Source of the DNA: Caulobacter sp.
Lineage (GTDB): Bacteria > Pseudomonadota > Alphaproteobacteria > Caulobacterales > Caulobacteraceae
Direction: 5' to 3'
DNA length: 64,000 nucleotides
Assembly (NCBI GenBank): GCA_028291055.1
Contig: JAQGIP010000032.1
Location: 1-64,000, forward strand
Every line of letters begins with the position of its first letter. Positions within the stretch are counted from its first letter, which is position 1. This document shows positions 1 to 9,390 of the stretch, piece after piece. A model generated the notes under the pieces. That model was not told the DNA's origin, searched no databases, and was given only the letters and a program-made list of their open reading frames with translations. The position numbers and the translations under genes are program-made.

Positions 1-594
1 CGCGCCCTGCGGACTGCCGGCCACGAAGCCCAGATTCCACCGATGGATGTTGTGCAGGTCGGCGTAGCCGCCGCCGGCGAAGGCCCGCAGCAGGTTGAGG
101 GTCGCCGCCGACTGGCCATAGGCCTGCAGCAGCCGCTGCGGGTCGGGGGTGCGCTCGGCCAGCTCGAATCCCTGGCCGTTGATGTTGTCGCCCCGGTACG
201 AGGGCAGGGTCACCCCGTCGATGGTTTCGACCGGCTCGGAGCGCGGCTTGGCGAACTGGCCGGCGATGCGGCCGACCTTCACCACCGGCTTGCCGCCGGC
301 GAAGGTCAGCACCACCGCCATCTGCAGGATCAGGCGGAAGGTGTCGCGGATGTTGTCGGCGTGGAACTCCTTGAAGCTCTCCGCGCAGTCGCCGCCTTGA
401 AGAAGGAAAGCCTTCCCCTGCGCCACGTCGCCGAGCAGCGACTTCAGGCGCCGGGCCTCACCGGCAAAAACCAGCGGCGGCATCCGGCGCAGTTCGGTCT
501 CGACGCGCTCCAGCGCTCCCATGTCCGGATAGTCGGACGGGATATGCTTGGCGGGTTTCGATCTCCAGCTCGCGGGGGTCCAACGCTCAGTCAT
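1..594 (-). CDS. 3-deoxy-7-phosphoheptulonate synthase, class II (3' end cut by window edge)
   Basis: Reverse-strand translation [25 protein letters not shown]...[14 protein letters not shown]...[24 protein letters not shown] and HNIHRWNL are typical of class II DAHP synthase. The +strand 193-aa ORF is antisense. Confidence 0.93.
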   Translation of the reverse strand, partial: MTERWTPASWRSKPAKHIPSDYPDMGALERVETELRRMPPLVFAGEARRLKSLLGDVAQGKAFLLQGGDCAESFKEFHADNIRDTFRLILQMAVVLTFAGGKPVVKVGRIAGQFAKPRSEPVETIDGVTLPSYRGDNINGQGFELAERTPDPQRLLQAYGQSAATLNLLRAFAGGGYADLHNIHRWNLGFVAGSPQGA

Positions 595-644
595 AGCTCT
601 GCTCACAAAATGGATCGCGGCTGATACACCAGCCGGGGGTACAA

Positions 645-680
645 GGCAAAATAATGCGCCAAATACGGGCGTTTGGCCGC
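645..680 (-). terminator. Putative intrinsic terminator downstream of gor
   Basis: GCCAAA (658-663) / TTTGGC (672-677) stem, followed on the minus strand by ATTATTTT; lies directly after the gor stop at 707. Confidence 0.45.
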
Positions 681-706
681 AACGGGGGTAGAAGGTTGCG
701 CGAGCC

Positions 707-2089
707 CTACCCCATCCCGCCGATGTTCGGCGGCACATACTTCTCGCGCATGGTCACCAGCTCCTCCGCCGCCGTGGGGTGGACGGCGCAGGTGGAGTCC
801 CACTGCTGCTTGGTGACGCCCATCTTGATGGCGATGGCGGCCATTTGGATCATCTCGGGGCTGTCAGGGCCGACCACGTGGCAGCCCAGCACCTTCTGGG
901 TGGCGGCGTCGACCACCAGCTTCATCAGGGTGCGCTCCTCGCCGCCGTAGAAGGTCATCTTCATCGGGCGGAAGATGGCCTTGTAGATGTCGATCTTGCC
1001 GTGCTGGTGGCGCGCATCCGCCTCGGTCATCCCCACCGAACCGATCGGCGGCTGGGAGAAGACGGCGCTGGCCACCATGTCGTGGTCGAAGGTGGTGGGG
1101 GTGTCGCCGAACTCGGTCGCGGCGAAGGCGGCCCCCTCGCGGATGGCGACCGGGGTCAGGTTGATGCGATCGGTGACGTCGCCCACGGCCCAGATGTTGT
1201 CGATGTTGGTCTTGGAATAGGCGTCGACGATCACCGCGCCCCTGTCGTTCAGCTTCACCCCGGCCTTATCCAGGCCCAGGCCGGCCGTGTAGGGCTCGCG
1301 GCCGGTGGCGAACATCACCACGTCGGTCTCGTGGTCGTGGCCGCTGTTCAGGTGGCTGACCAGGCCGGTCTCGGTCTTCTCGATGGAGGCGTGCTCGCAG
1401 CCCAGGATCACCTTGATGCCGCGCCGCTCCAGCTCGCCGGCCAGGTGGCTGCGCACATCGTCGTCGAAGCCGCGCAGGATGTTGGGTCCGCGGTAGAGCA
1501 GCGTCACCTCCGACCCCAGGCCGTTGAAGATGCCCGCGAACTCCACGGCGATATAGCCGCCGCCCACCACCAGCACCCGCCTGGGCAGCTGCGGCAGGTG
1601 GAAGGCCTCGTTGGAGGTGATGGCGTGCTCGATGCCGGGCAGCTCCGGCATGGACGGCCGCCCCCCCGTGGCGATCAGGATCTTGTCGGCGGTGAGCGTG
1701 GCCTTGTCGTCGGTCAGATCGACGGTGTGGGCGTCCTTCAGCACCGCGCGGCTGTGGGCGATATCGGCCCCGGCGTTCTTCAGGTTGGTGACGTAAATCC
1801 CTGAAAGACGGGCAATTTCCACGTCCTTCATCTCGATGAACTTGGGCCAGTCGAAGCTGCGCTCACCCACCGTCCAGCCGAACCCCTCCGCCGCCTTGAA
1901 GGCCTGGGAGAACTCGCTCGCATAGACCATGAACTTCTTGGGCACGCAGCCGCGGATCACGCAGGTGCCCCCGACCCGATGTTCCTCCGCCACCCCGACG
2001 CGGGCGCCCGACAACGCGGCCATCCGCGCGGCCCGCACGCCGCCCGAACCGGCGCCGATGACGAAGAGGTCGTAGTCGTAGTTGGCCAT
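707..2089 (-). CDS. gor: Glutathione-disulfide reductase
   Basis: [25 protein letters not shown]...[16 protein letters not shown]-binding motif and redox-active CxxxxC of GR; full-length 460 aa. Confidence 0.93.
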   Translation of the reverse strand: MANYDYDLFVIGAGSGGVRAARMAALSGARVGVAEEHRVGGTCVIRGCVPKKFMVYASEFSQAFKAAEGFGWTVGERSFDWPKFIEMKDVEIARLSGIYVTNLKNAGADIAHSRAVLKDAHTVDLTDDKATLTADKILIATGGRPSMPELPGIEHAITSNEAFHLPQLPRRVLVVGGGYIAVEFAGIFNGLGSEVTLLYRGPNILRGFDDDVRSHLAGELERRGIKVILGCEHASIEKTETGLVSHLNSGHDHETDVVMFATGREPYTAGLGLDKAGVKLNDRGAVIVDAYSKTNIDNIWAVGDVTDRINLTPVAIREGAAFAATEFGDTPTTFDHDMVASAVFSQPPIGSVGMTEADARHQHGKIDIYKAIFRPMKMTFYGGEERTLMKLVVDAATQKVLGCHVVGPDSPEMIQMAAIAIKMGVTKQQWDSTCAVHPTAAEELVTMREKYVPPNIGGMG

Positions 2090-2129
2090 CAGGGGCTCCG
2101 GGTCTCGAAACAGGACCGGTTACATAGGA

Positions 2130-2819
2130 TCAAGGCAGCATTCTCACCACCCCGTCGTCCGTGCCGATCAGCGCCAGGTCGGTGAGGTCGAGGAAGAGGC
2201 CGTGATCGACCACGCCCGTCAGCCCTTTCAGCGCTGAGGCGAGGGCGGCGGGGTCTTCGATCCTGCCGCAGGCCATGTCGTAGATGACGTTGCCGCCGTC
2301 GGTGAGCACTGGGCCGCCGCGGCCCTCGGTCATGCGCAGGCGCGCGGGGGGCATGTCGAATTCCACGGCGATGTCGGCGATGCGGTTGGCGGTGTGGCCG
2401 TGGCCGAAGCGGACCACCTCGATCGGCAGGGGGTAGCCCTTGCCCAGCAGCTTCACGGGCTTGCTGGCTTCGGCGATGCAGACGCAGCGCTTGGAGGCCT
2501 CCCAGACCAGCTTCTCGCGCAACAGGGCGGCGCCGGCGCCCTTGATCAGCGACAGGCCCGGGCCGATCTCGTCGGCCCCGTCGACGGTGAGGTCGATCTC
2601 CTGGACGCTGTCGAGTTCGACCACGGTCAGGCCCAGCTCGCGGGCCAGGGCGGCGGTGGCCTCCGAGGTGGGCACGCAGCGGATGTCCTTGGTGCGCGCG
2701 GCCACGGCCTTCACGAACCAGGCGGCGGTGGAGCCGGTGCCGAGGCCCACGATCATGCCGGGCTCGACCAGCTCGGCGGCGGCCGTGCCGGCGGCGCGTT
2801 TCTGTTCGTCGGGTGTCAT
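2130..2819 (-). CDS. rpiA: Ribose-5-phosphate isomerase A
   Basis: MTPDEQKRAAGTAAAELVEPGMIVGLGTGSTAAWFV...DGADEIGPGLSLIKGAGAALLREK; GLGTGST and DGADE motifs. ATG at 2819 preferred over the longer open frame, which reads through an inverted repeat. Confidence 0.93.
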   Translation of the reverse strand: MTPDEQKRAAGTAAAELVEPGMIVGLGTGSTAAWFVKAVAARTKDIRCVPTSEATAALARELGLTVVELDSVQEIDLTVDGADEIGPGLSLIKGAGAALLREKLVWEASKRCVCIAEASKPVKLLGKGYPLPIEVVRFGHGHTANRIADIAVEFDMPPARLRMTEGRGGPVLTDGGNVIYDMACGRIEDPAALASALKGLTGVVDHGLFLDLTDLALIGTDDGVVRMLP

Positions 2820-2821
2820 GA

Positions 2822-3024
2822 GCGCCCGCCTCCCCAGGGCCGCGAGGCCCGGCCGGGGAGGTGTCGCGAAGCGACGGAGGGGCTTACCGAGGCGGACGAG
2901 AACACGCGGGCGCCCGATGGCGCGCGGCATCCACGCTTGCAGCCAGCCCGAGACTCGGTAAGCCCCTCCGGCCGTTCCGGCCACCTCCCCGGCCGGCCGC
3001 TCGCGCGGCCTGGGGAGGCGAGCG
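2822..3024. repeat. Long imperfect inverted repeat (~70-bp arms, ~62-bp spacer), each arm itself hairpin-prone
   Basis: Left arm GCGCCCGCCTCCCCAGGGCCGCGAGGCCCGGCCGGGGAGG...GGAGGGGCTTACCGAG (2822-2891) is near reverse-complementary to CTCGGTAAGCCCCTCCGG...CCTCCCCGGCC...GGGGAGGCGAGCG (2954-3024). Confidence 0.85.
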
Positions 3025-3042
3025 TTTGTGCTGTCCCTGTCA

Positions 3043-4395
3043 TCACGTCTTCTCCGCCCTTGCCGCCCGTTTCTTCGCCCGGAAGTCCGCCGCCCAGCCG
3101 GGCTTTTCGACCTGGTGGCCCCGCGCGATGGCCAGCGCGTCGGCCGCCACATCCTTGGTGATCACCGAACCGGAGCCGGTGTAGGCCCCGGCGCCCACGC
3201 TGACCGGCGCGACCAGGGCGCTGTCGGAGCCGATGAAGGCCCCCTCGCCCACATGGGTCTCATACTTGTCGAAGCCGTCGTAGTTGCAGAAGATCACCCC
3301 GGCCCCGATGTTGGCCCCGGCCCCCACCGTGCCGTCGCCGAGATAGGACAGGTGGTTGGCCTTGGCGCCCTTGCCGACCTTGACCTTCTTGACCTCGACG
3401 AAGTTGCCGATGTGCGCGTCTTCGCCGATATCCGCGCCGGGGCGCAGGCGGGCGTAGGGGCCGATGATGGCGCCGGAATGGACCACGGCGCCCTCTAGGT
3501 GGCTGAAGGCGCGGATCGATGCGCCGCTCTCCACCGTGACGCCCGGGCCGAACACCACATTGGGTTCAACCGTGACACCGGGCGCCAGCGCGGTATCCCA
3601 CGACAGGAAGACGGTTTCCGGCGCGGTCATGCTGACGCCCTCGACCATCAGCGCGTGGCGGCGCTTCTTCTGGAAGACGCACTCGGCGGCGGCCAGCTCG
3701 ACCTGGGAATTGACCCCCTGGACCGACTCCTCATGAGCGAAGGCGACGCGGGTATGCAGGCCCCGGTCATGGGCCAGGCCCACCACGTCGGTCAGGTAGT
3801 ATTCCTTGTTGGCATTGTTGTCGGTGACGTTGGCCAGCAGGTCGAACAGCAGGGCCGCATCGGCGGCCAGCACGCCGGAATTGCAGTGGCGCACCTGGCG
3901 CACGGTGTCGTCGGCGTCCTTCGCCTCGACGATGCGCAGCAGCTCTCCCTTCGGCGTGATCACCAGCCGGCCATAGGCCCCGGGGTCCTTCGCCTCGAAG
4001 CCCAGAACGGCGACATCGGCCCCCTTCTCGCGCAGGGCAAACAGCGGCGCGATGGCCTCGGCGCTGAGCAGCGGGCAGTCGGCGAAGGTCACCACCACGT
4101 CGCCCACGAAGCCGGCGAGCGCATCCTTGGCGGCCAGCACGGCATGGCCGGTGCCCATCGGCGGATCCTGGATGGCGACGGCATCGGCGCCCAGCCGCTT
4201 GCGCGCATGCTCGGCAACGGCCGGGCTATGCGTGCCCGCCACCACAACGATGCGTTCGCAGCCCAGCGTCTCGGCGGCGTCGATGGCGTGGTCCAGCAGG
4301 GTGCGCCCGCCTACCCGGTGCAGCACCTTTGGCGTGGGCGACTTCATGCGCGTCCCCTGGCCGGCGGCTAGGATTACGGCAGCGCGTGCTGGCAT
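3043..4395 (-). CDS. glmU: Bifunctional UDP-N-acetylglucosamine pyrophosphorylase / glucosamine-1-phosphate N-acetyltransferase
   Basis: [31 protein letters not shown]-terminus plus C-terminal left-handed beta-helix repeats ([38 protein letters not shown]). Confidence 0.95.
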   Translation of the reverse strand: MPARAAVILAAGQGTRMKSPTPKVLHRVGGRTLLDHAIDAAETLGCERIVVVAGTHSPAVAEHARKRLGADAVAIQDPPMGTGHAVLAAKDALAGFVGDVVVTFADCPLLSAEAIAPLFALREKGADVAVLGFEAKDPGAYGRLVITPKGELLRIVEAKDADDTVRQVRHCNSGVLAADAALLFDLLANVTDNNANKEYYLTDVVGLAHDRGLHTRVAFAHEESVQGVNSQVELAAAECVFQKKRRHALMVEGVSMTAPETVFLSWDTALAPGVTVEPNVVFGPGVTVESGASIRAFSHLEGAVVHSGAIIGPYARLRPGADIGEDAHIGNFVEVKKVKVGKGAKANHLSYLGDGTVGAGANIGAGVIFCNYDGFDKYETHVGEGAFIGSDSALVAPVSVGAGAYTGSGSVITKDVAADALAIARGHQVEKPGWAADFRAKKRAARAEKT

Positions 4396-4518
4396 GGGAG
4401 GCGACTCCTTGGAAGGCGGCAACGGATCGGCTTTAGCCCAATCCCCGGCGCGTTTCGACCGCTTGCGGCGATGGGACGGGCGGGTCTAGCTTGCCGCCCT
4501 CTCCGGGGGAGTCTTTGC

Positions 4519-6786
4519 ATGCGTCAGTTCGCCGTCGTTACCGCCATCGCCGCCGCGCTGGCATTGTCCGCCGCCGCCGTCGCGGGAGCCGCGCCCAAGG
4601 TGGCGCCGCCCGCCATGACCCAGGCGGAGTTGGAGAAGCGCTTCGACGCCCTGATCGACACCAAGGACATGGACGGCTGGATGAAGGACATGGCCTCCCA
4701 GCCCAACCACGTGGGCTCGCCGCACGACAAGGCCAACGCCGAATACATGCTGGCCAAGTTCAAGGCCTGGGGCTGGGACGCCCACATCGAGACCTTCGAC
4801 GTCCTCTATCCCACCCCCATCAGCGAGACCCTGGAGATCGTCGGCCCCACGCCCTTCAAGGCCACGCTGCAGGAACCGCCGATCGTCGGCGACACCACCG
4901 AGCACGCCATGGCCGGCGCCCTGCCCGCCTGGGTCGCCTTCGGGGCCGACGGCGATGTGACCTCCGACCTGGTCTATGTGAACTTCGGCATGCCCGATGA
5001 CTACAAGGCGCTCGAGCGCCTCGGCATCGACGTGAAGGGCAAGATCGTCATCGCCCGCTACGGCGCCGGCTGGCGCGGCCTGAAGCCCAAACTGGCCCAG
5101 GACCACGGCGCCATCGGCTGCATCATCTATTCCGACCCGGCCCAGGACGGCTACGTCCAGGACGACGCCTATCCCAACGGGCCGGCGCGCCCGCCCCACA
5201 GCTTCCAGCGCGGCTCCGTGGCCGACATGCCCATCTATCCGGGCGATCCGCTGACCCCGGGCTACGGGTCCACCAAGGACGCCAAGCGCATCCCGATCGC
5301 TGAAGCCAAGACCATTCTCAAAATCCCGGTCCTGCCGATCAGCTATGCCGACGCCCAGGTCTTCCTGTCGCAGCTGAAGGGGCCCGTCGCGCCGCCGAGC
5401 TTCCGGGGCGGCCTGCCGATCACCTATCACGTGGGCCCCGGCCCGGCGAAGGTGCACCTGGCCACCAAGGCGGAGTGGACCAACAAGACCATCTACGACG
5501 TGGTCGCGGTGATGAAGGGCAGCCAGTATCCGGACCAGTGGATCGTGCGCGGCAACCACCACGACGGCTGGGTCTACGGCGCCTCCGACCCCCTGTCGGG
5601 CAACGTCGCCATGATGAGCGAGATGAAGGCCATCGGGACCCTGGTGAAGCAGGGCTGGCGGCCCAAGCGCACCTTGGTCTACGCCAGCTGGGACGCCGAG
5701 GAGCCGATGCTGCTGGGCTCCACCGAATATGCCGAGACCCACGCGGTTGAGCTGAAGGCGCACGCGCTGATCTACATCAACACCGACAACAACGGGCGCG
5801 GCTTCCTGGGCGTCGAGGGCAACCATGACTTCCAGCGCATGGTCAACGGCGTTGCCAACGACGTCATCGATCCGGAGGCCAACGTCTCCATCGGCCAGCG
5901 CCTGCGCGCCAACCTGATGGTCGACGCCGCCGCGCCCGGCGCCAACGGCCAGGCCCAGGCCATGGGCAAGCTGGCCGCCAGTGACCGCGACCTGCCGCTC
6001 GGCCCCCTGGGCTCCGGCTCCGACTACTCCGCCTTCCTGCAGCACCTGGGCGTGCCGGCCATCAACTTCGGCTTCGGCGGCGAAGACAGCGGCGGCGGCG
6101 TCTATCACTCCGCCTATGACACCTATGAGCACTACAGCCGCTTTGTGGATCCGGGCTTCGTCTATGGCGGGGTGATGGCCAAGACCGCCGGACGCATGGT
6201 GCTGCGGGTCTCGGAATCGGAGCTTCCCACCCAGCGGTTCGGCGACTTCGCCGACACCGTCAGCACCTACCTCGACGAGGTGAAGGGGCTGGCCAACAGC
6301 CGCCGCGACGCCGCCGAGGCCCAGGAACGCCTGCTGAAGACCGGCGCCTACAGGCTGGCCGACGACCCCCACCGCCCCGAGGCCGCGCCGGCGTTCGAAG
6401 GCCGCGTGCCCTTCATCAACTTCGCGCCCCTCGACAATTCGGTCGACCGGCTGAAGCGCAGCGCGAAGGCCTATGATGCGGCGCTGGCCGCAAAGGGCGG
6501 CGGTTTGTCGGCGGACAAGGTCGCCAAGCTGAACACCATGACCCGCGACATCGACCAACTGCTGTTGGACGATGTCGGCCTGCCCTTCCGGCCCTGGTAC
6601 CGCAACATGGTCTATGCCCCCGGCCGCTTCACCGGCTACGGCGCCAAGACCCTGCCGGGCGTGCGCGAGGCCATTGAGGAGCGGCGTTATGACGACGCCG
6701 CGCGCTATGTGGGCATCACCGCCAAGGTGTTGGACGCCTATTCCGACCGGCTGGACCAGGCGACCGCGCTGATCAATGGCAATTGA
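4519..6786 (+). CDS. Secreted M28-family metallopeptidase, glutamate carboxypeptidase II-like
   Basis: Signal peptide MRQFAVVTAIAAALALSAAAVAGA; PA-like insert; NHHDGWVYGASDPLSGNVAMM and SWDAEEPMLLGSTEY zinc-site motifs; C-terminal dimerisation-like region. Confidence 0.88.
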   Translation: MRQFAVVTAIAAALALSAAAVAGAAPKVAPPAMTQAELEKRFDALIDTKDMDGWMKDMASQPNHVGSPHDKANAEYMLAKFKAWGWDAHIETFDVLYPTPISETLEIVGPTPFKATLQEPPIVGDTTEHAMAGALPAWVAFGADGDVTSDLVYVNFGMPDDYKALERLGIDVKGKIVIARYGAGWRGLKPKLAQDHGAIGCIIYSDPAQDGYVQDDAYPNGPARPPHSFQRGSVADMPIYPGDPLTPGYGSTKDAKRIPIAEAKTILKIPVLPISYADAQVFLSQLKGPVAPPSFRGGLPITYHVGPGPAKVHLATKAEWTNKTIYDVVAVMKGSQYPDQWIVRGNHHDGWVYGASDPLSGNVAMMSEMKAIGTLVKQGWRPKRTLVYASWDAEEPMLLGSTEYAETHAVELKAHALIYINTDNNGRGFLGVEGNHDFQRMVNGVANDVIDPEANVSIGQRLRANLMVDAAAPGANGQAQAMGKLAASDRDLPLGPLGSGSDYSAFLQHLGVPAINFGFGGEDSGGGVYHSAYDTYEHYSRFVDPGFVYGGVMAKTAGRMVLRVSESELPTQRFGDFADTVSTYLDEVKGLANSRRDAAEAQERLLKTGAYRLADDPHRPEAAPAFEGRVPFINFAPLDNSVDRLKRSAKAYDAALAAKGGGLSADKVAKLNTMTRDIDQLLLDDVGLPFRPWYRNMVYAPGRFTGYGAKTLPGVREAIEERRYDDAARYVGITAKVLDAYSDRLDQATALINGN

Positions 6787-7483
6787 TCTGACGGTCCTCA
6801 AAGGGGCCACCATCGCGCTCGACCTTGACGGCACCCTGGTCGATACCGCGCCGGATGCGGTGGGCGCGCTGGCGACGCTGATGGCCGAGGAGGGGCTGGT
6901 GGGCCCGCCCCTGGCCGTGGGCCGGTTGATGATCGGCCATGGCGCCCGCGTCATGGTCGAGCGCGGCTTCGCAATGGCCGGCGTGGTCCTGGCGGGCGAG
7001 CCGCTGACCGCCATGACCGAACGCTTCGGCGCCCTCTACTTCGGGCGCATCGCGCATGAGAGCGTGGCCTATCCCGGCTGTCTGGACGCCCTCGACCAGC
7101 TGACCGACGCGGGCGCCATCCTCGCCGTCTGCACCAACAAACGCACCGTCTGGGCCCGCGCCATCCTCGATGCGCTGGGCATGACCGGCCGATTCGCCGC
7201 CATCATCGGCGCCGACCTGGCGCCGGCCGCCAAGCCGGACGCACGCCACCTGATCCATACCGTGGAGAGCGCCGGCGGCGACCTGACCCGTGCCATCCTG
7301 GTCGGCGACAGCGAAAACGACGTCTACGTCGCCCGCGCCGCCGGGACGCCCAGCGTCTTCGTCACCTTCGGTTATTGCGAGTTTACCGTGGCCGATCTGA
7401 AGCCCGACGCGGTCATCGACAGCTACGCCGAGCTGCCTGCGGTCTGTGCCCGTCTTCTGCAAGGGCGTCCGCTTGGCGCTTGA
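6776..7483 (+). CDS. HAD-family hydrolase, phosphoglycolate phosphatase-like
   Basis: ALDLDGTLVDTAPD motif I, VCTNKR motif II, VGDSENDVYVARAAG motif IV; overlaps the upstream stop by 11 nt. Confidence 0.87.
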   Translation: MAIDLTVLKGATIALDLDGTLVDTAPDAVGALATLMAEEGLVGPPLAVGRLMIGHGARVMVERGFAMAGVVLAGEPLTAMTERFGALYFGRIAHESVAYPGCLDALDQLTDAGAILAVCTNKRTVWARAILDALGMTGRFAAIIGADLAPAAKPDARHLIHTVESAGGDLTRAILVGDSENDVYVARAAGTPSVFVTFGYCEFTVADLKPDAVIDSYAELPAVCARLLQGRPLGA

Positions 7484-7552
7484 TACCCGCCGAACCAGCC
7501 GCTATAGACCCCGCCTTCCCGAGGCGCGGCCCTTGCCCGCGCCCAGATCGGC

Positions 7553-7627
7553 GGATGCGTAGCTCAGCGGGAGAGCACCTCGTTCACACCGAGGGGGTCA
7601 CAGGTTCAATCCCTGTCGCATCCACCA
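7553..7627 (+). tRNA. tRNA-Val (anticodon CAC)
   Basis: GGATGCG/CGCATCC acceptor stem, CCTCG-TTCACAC-CGAGG anticodon arm, GGTTCAATCC T-loop, encoded CCA. Confidence 0.95.
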
Positions 7628-7694
7628 TTCTCCGCTCCTCAAGACTCCCATATGAGTCTGGACCTGCATCTGGAAAACGGATCGACGTCCTGAC

Positions 7695-8030
7695 ATGAAG
7701 CGCTCCTTTCGCGTCACCCTGCCCCTGGTCTCGGCGGTCGCCGCCAGCCTCGGCCTGTCCGCCTGCAATCAGCAGGACGAATGGCAGGCCCAGACCCCCA
7801 GCCGCATCTGCACCGACGCCGAGGGCCGGCGCATCATGGACGCCGAATGCCAGCGCGGCGGGACAAGCCATTGGTACTATTACGCGGCCGGCGCCGCGAT
7901 CGTGGCCCATGGCCAGCGGGCCTATGGCGGCTCCTTCCAACCCCGCCCCGGCATCGCCTACGCCAGCCCCAGCAAGGTTTCGCGCGGCGGTTTCGGATCG
8001 TCGGCGCGCGGTTTCGGCGGCGGCGGCTAA
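7695..8030 (+). CDS. Small lipoprotein upstream of a glutathionylspermidine-synthase-like gene
   Basis: Lipobox LGLSAC; C-terminal Gly/Ser-rich RGGFGSSARGFGGGG; 3 nt before the next gene. Confidence 0.7.
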   Translation: MKRSFRVTLPLVSAVAASLGLSACNQQDEWQAQTPSRICTDAEGRRIMDAECQRGGTSHWYYYAAGAAIVAHGQRAYGGSFQPRPGIAYASPSKVSRGGFGSSARGFGGGG

Positions 8031-8033
8031 CCC

Positions 8034-9176
8034 ATGCGCCGGATCACCACCACGCCTCGGCCCGACTGGCAGGCCAAGGTGGAGGCGCTGGGCCTGGCCT
8101 GGCACACGGCGGGCGAGGAGCCCTATTGGAACGAGGCGGCCTACTACAGCTTCAGCGCCGATGAGATCGGCGAGATCGAGGCCGCCACCGCCGAGCTCTA
8201 TCGCCTATTCGTGGCGGCCGGCGACCATATCGTCGGCAACGACCTCTTCGATCGGTTCGCCCTGCCCGCCTGGACCACACCGCTGATCCGGCGCGCCTGG
8301 GAGGATGAGCCGCCGGCGCTGAACCATGGCCGCTTCGACCTTGGCTATGACGGCGAGGGCCCACCCAAACTCTTCGAGTTCAACTGCGACACCCCCACGG
8401 CCCTGCTGGAGGCCTCCGTCGTCCAGTGGGCCTGGAAGGATGAGGCCCATCCCGGGGCCGACCAGTTCAACAGCCTGCATGAGCGGCTGGTCGCGCGCTG
8501 GCGCGAGATCGCGCTGCGCCTGCCCTCCGACAGGGTCCACTTCGCCCACCTCAGCGAGGCCTCGGGCGAGGACGCCGTCACTACCGCCTATCTGGCCGAT
8601 ACCGCCCGCGAGGCCGGCCTCACCGCCCTGCCCGCCCTGATCGAGGATATCGGCTGGGACGGCCTGGGCCGGCGCTTCGTGGATATGGACGGCGCGCCCA
8701 TCACCACCCTGTGCAAGCTCTATCCCTGGGAATGGCTGGTCCACGACGGCTTCGCCCAGTTCATACCCGAGGCGCCCACCCTCTGGATCGAGCCGATCTG
8801 GAAGATGATCTGGTCCAACAAGGCGATCCTGCCGATCCTGTGGGAGCTGTTCCCCGGCCACCCCAACCTGCTGGCCGCCCACCGCACGCCCCAGACCCTG
8901 ACCTATGCCAAGAAGCCGCTGCTGGCGCGCGAGGGGGCCAATGTGCGGCTGCTGCGCGACGGCGCGACCCTGGCCTCCACCGGCGGCGACTATGGCGACG
9001 AGGGCTATGTCTATCAGGCGCTCTACGACCTGCCGGACTTCGGCCCCGACTCCGGCGGCGTTTATCCGGTGATCGGCAGCTGGGTGGTGGACGGGGCGCC
9101 GGCCGGCATGGGCATCCGCGAGGACGGCCTGATCACCGGCAACACGGCGCGCTTCACGCCGCATATCATCATCTAG
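8034..9176 (+). CDS. Glutathionylspermidine synthase family protein (YgiC-like ATP-grasp)
   Basis: WNEAAYYSF, LFEFNCDTPTALLEASVVQWAW, LCKLYPWEWL, YQALYDLPDF...PVIGSWVVDG: conserved GSP_synth family segments. Confidence 0.85.
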   Translation: MRRITTTPRPDWQAKVEALGLAWHTAGEEPYWNEAAYYSFSADEIGEIEAATAELYRLFVAAGDHIVGNDLFDRFALPAWTTPLIRRAWEDEPPALNHGRFDLGYDGEGPPKLFEFNCDTPTALLEASVVQWAWKDEAHPGADQFNSLHERLVARWREIALRLPSDRVHFAHLSEASGEDAVTTAYLADTAREAGLTALPALIEDIGWDGLGRRFVDMDGAPITTLCKLYPWEWLVHDGFAQFIPEAPTLWIEPIWKMIWSNKAILPILWELFPGHPNLLAAHRTPQTLTYAKKPLLAREGANVRLLRDGATLASTGGDYGDEGYVYQALYDLPDFGPDSGGVYPVIGSWVVDGAPAGMGIREDGLITGNTARFTPHIII

Positions 9177-9184
9177 ACATGGAG

Positions 9185-9219
9185 ACGCCGCGGCGCCCCT
9201 CGGGAAGGCGCCGCGGCGT
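9185..9219. terminator. Perfect 12-bp GC-rich hairpin downstream of the GSP_synth gene (possible terminator, no T-tract)
   Basis: ACGCCGCGGCGC - CCCTCGGGAAG - GCGCCGCGGCGT, starting 9 nt after the stop codon. Confidence 0.4.
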
Positions 9220-9390
9220 GACGAACGCAAGTTGTGGGACGCGCTCGCCGGACTTGGCTGTGAAATGGCGTTTCACAACACCCGCACCGTGCCCGTCGTC
9301 GGCGCTTGCGCGTAGTTGCAGCGGGCAGCATCGAAAGGCGCCAAGTTGCATGCGGGTTGAAAATTCCGGCCAGGACGGGATGCTGCTTCC

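Noticed and set aside
2816-3046. Short ORFs spanning the rpiA-glmU inverted repeat as possible small proteins
   Set aside because: Open frames exist on both strands only because the repeat is GC-rich; better explained as a structured repeat.
4486-7014. 842-aa minus-strand ORF opposite the M28 peptidase
   Set aside because: Antisense shadow ORF from high GC3; low-complexity Gly/Val/His/Arg composition and no recognisable motif, while the plus strand carries a clear peptidase.
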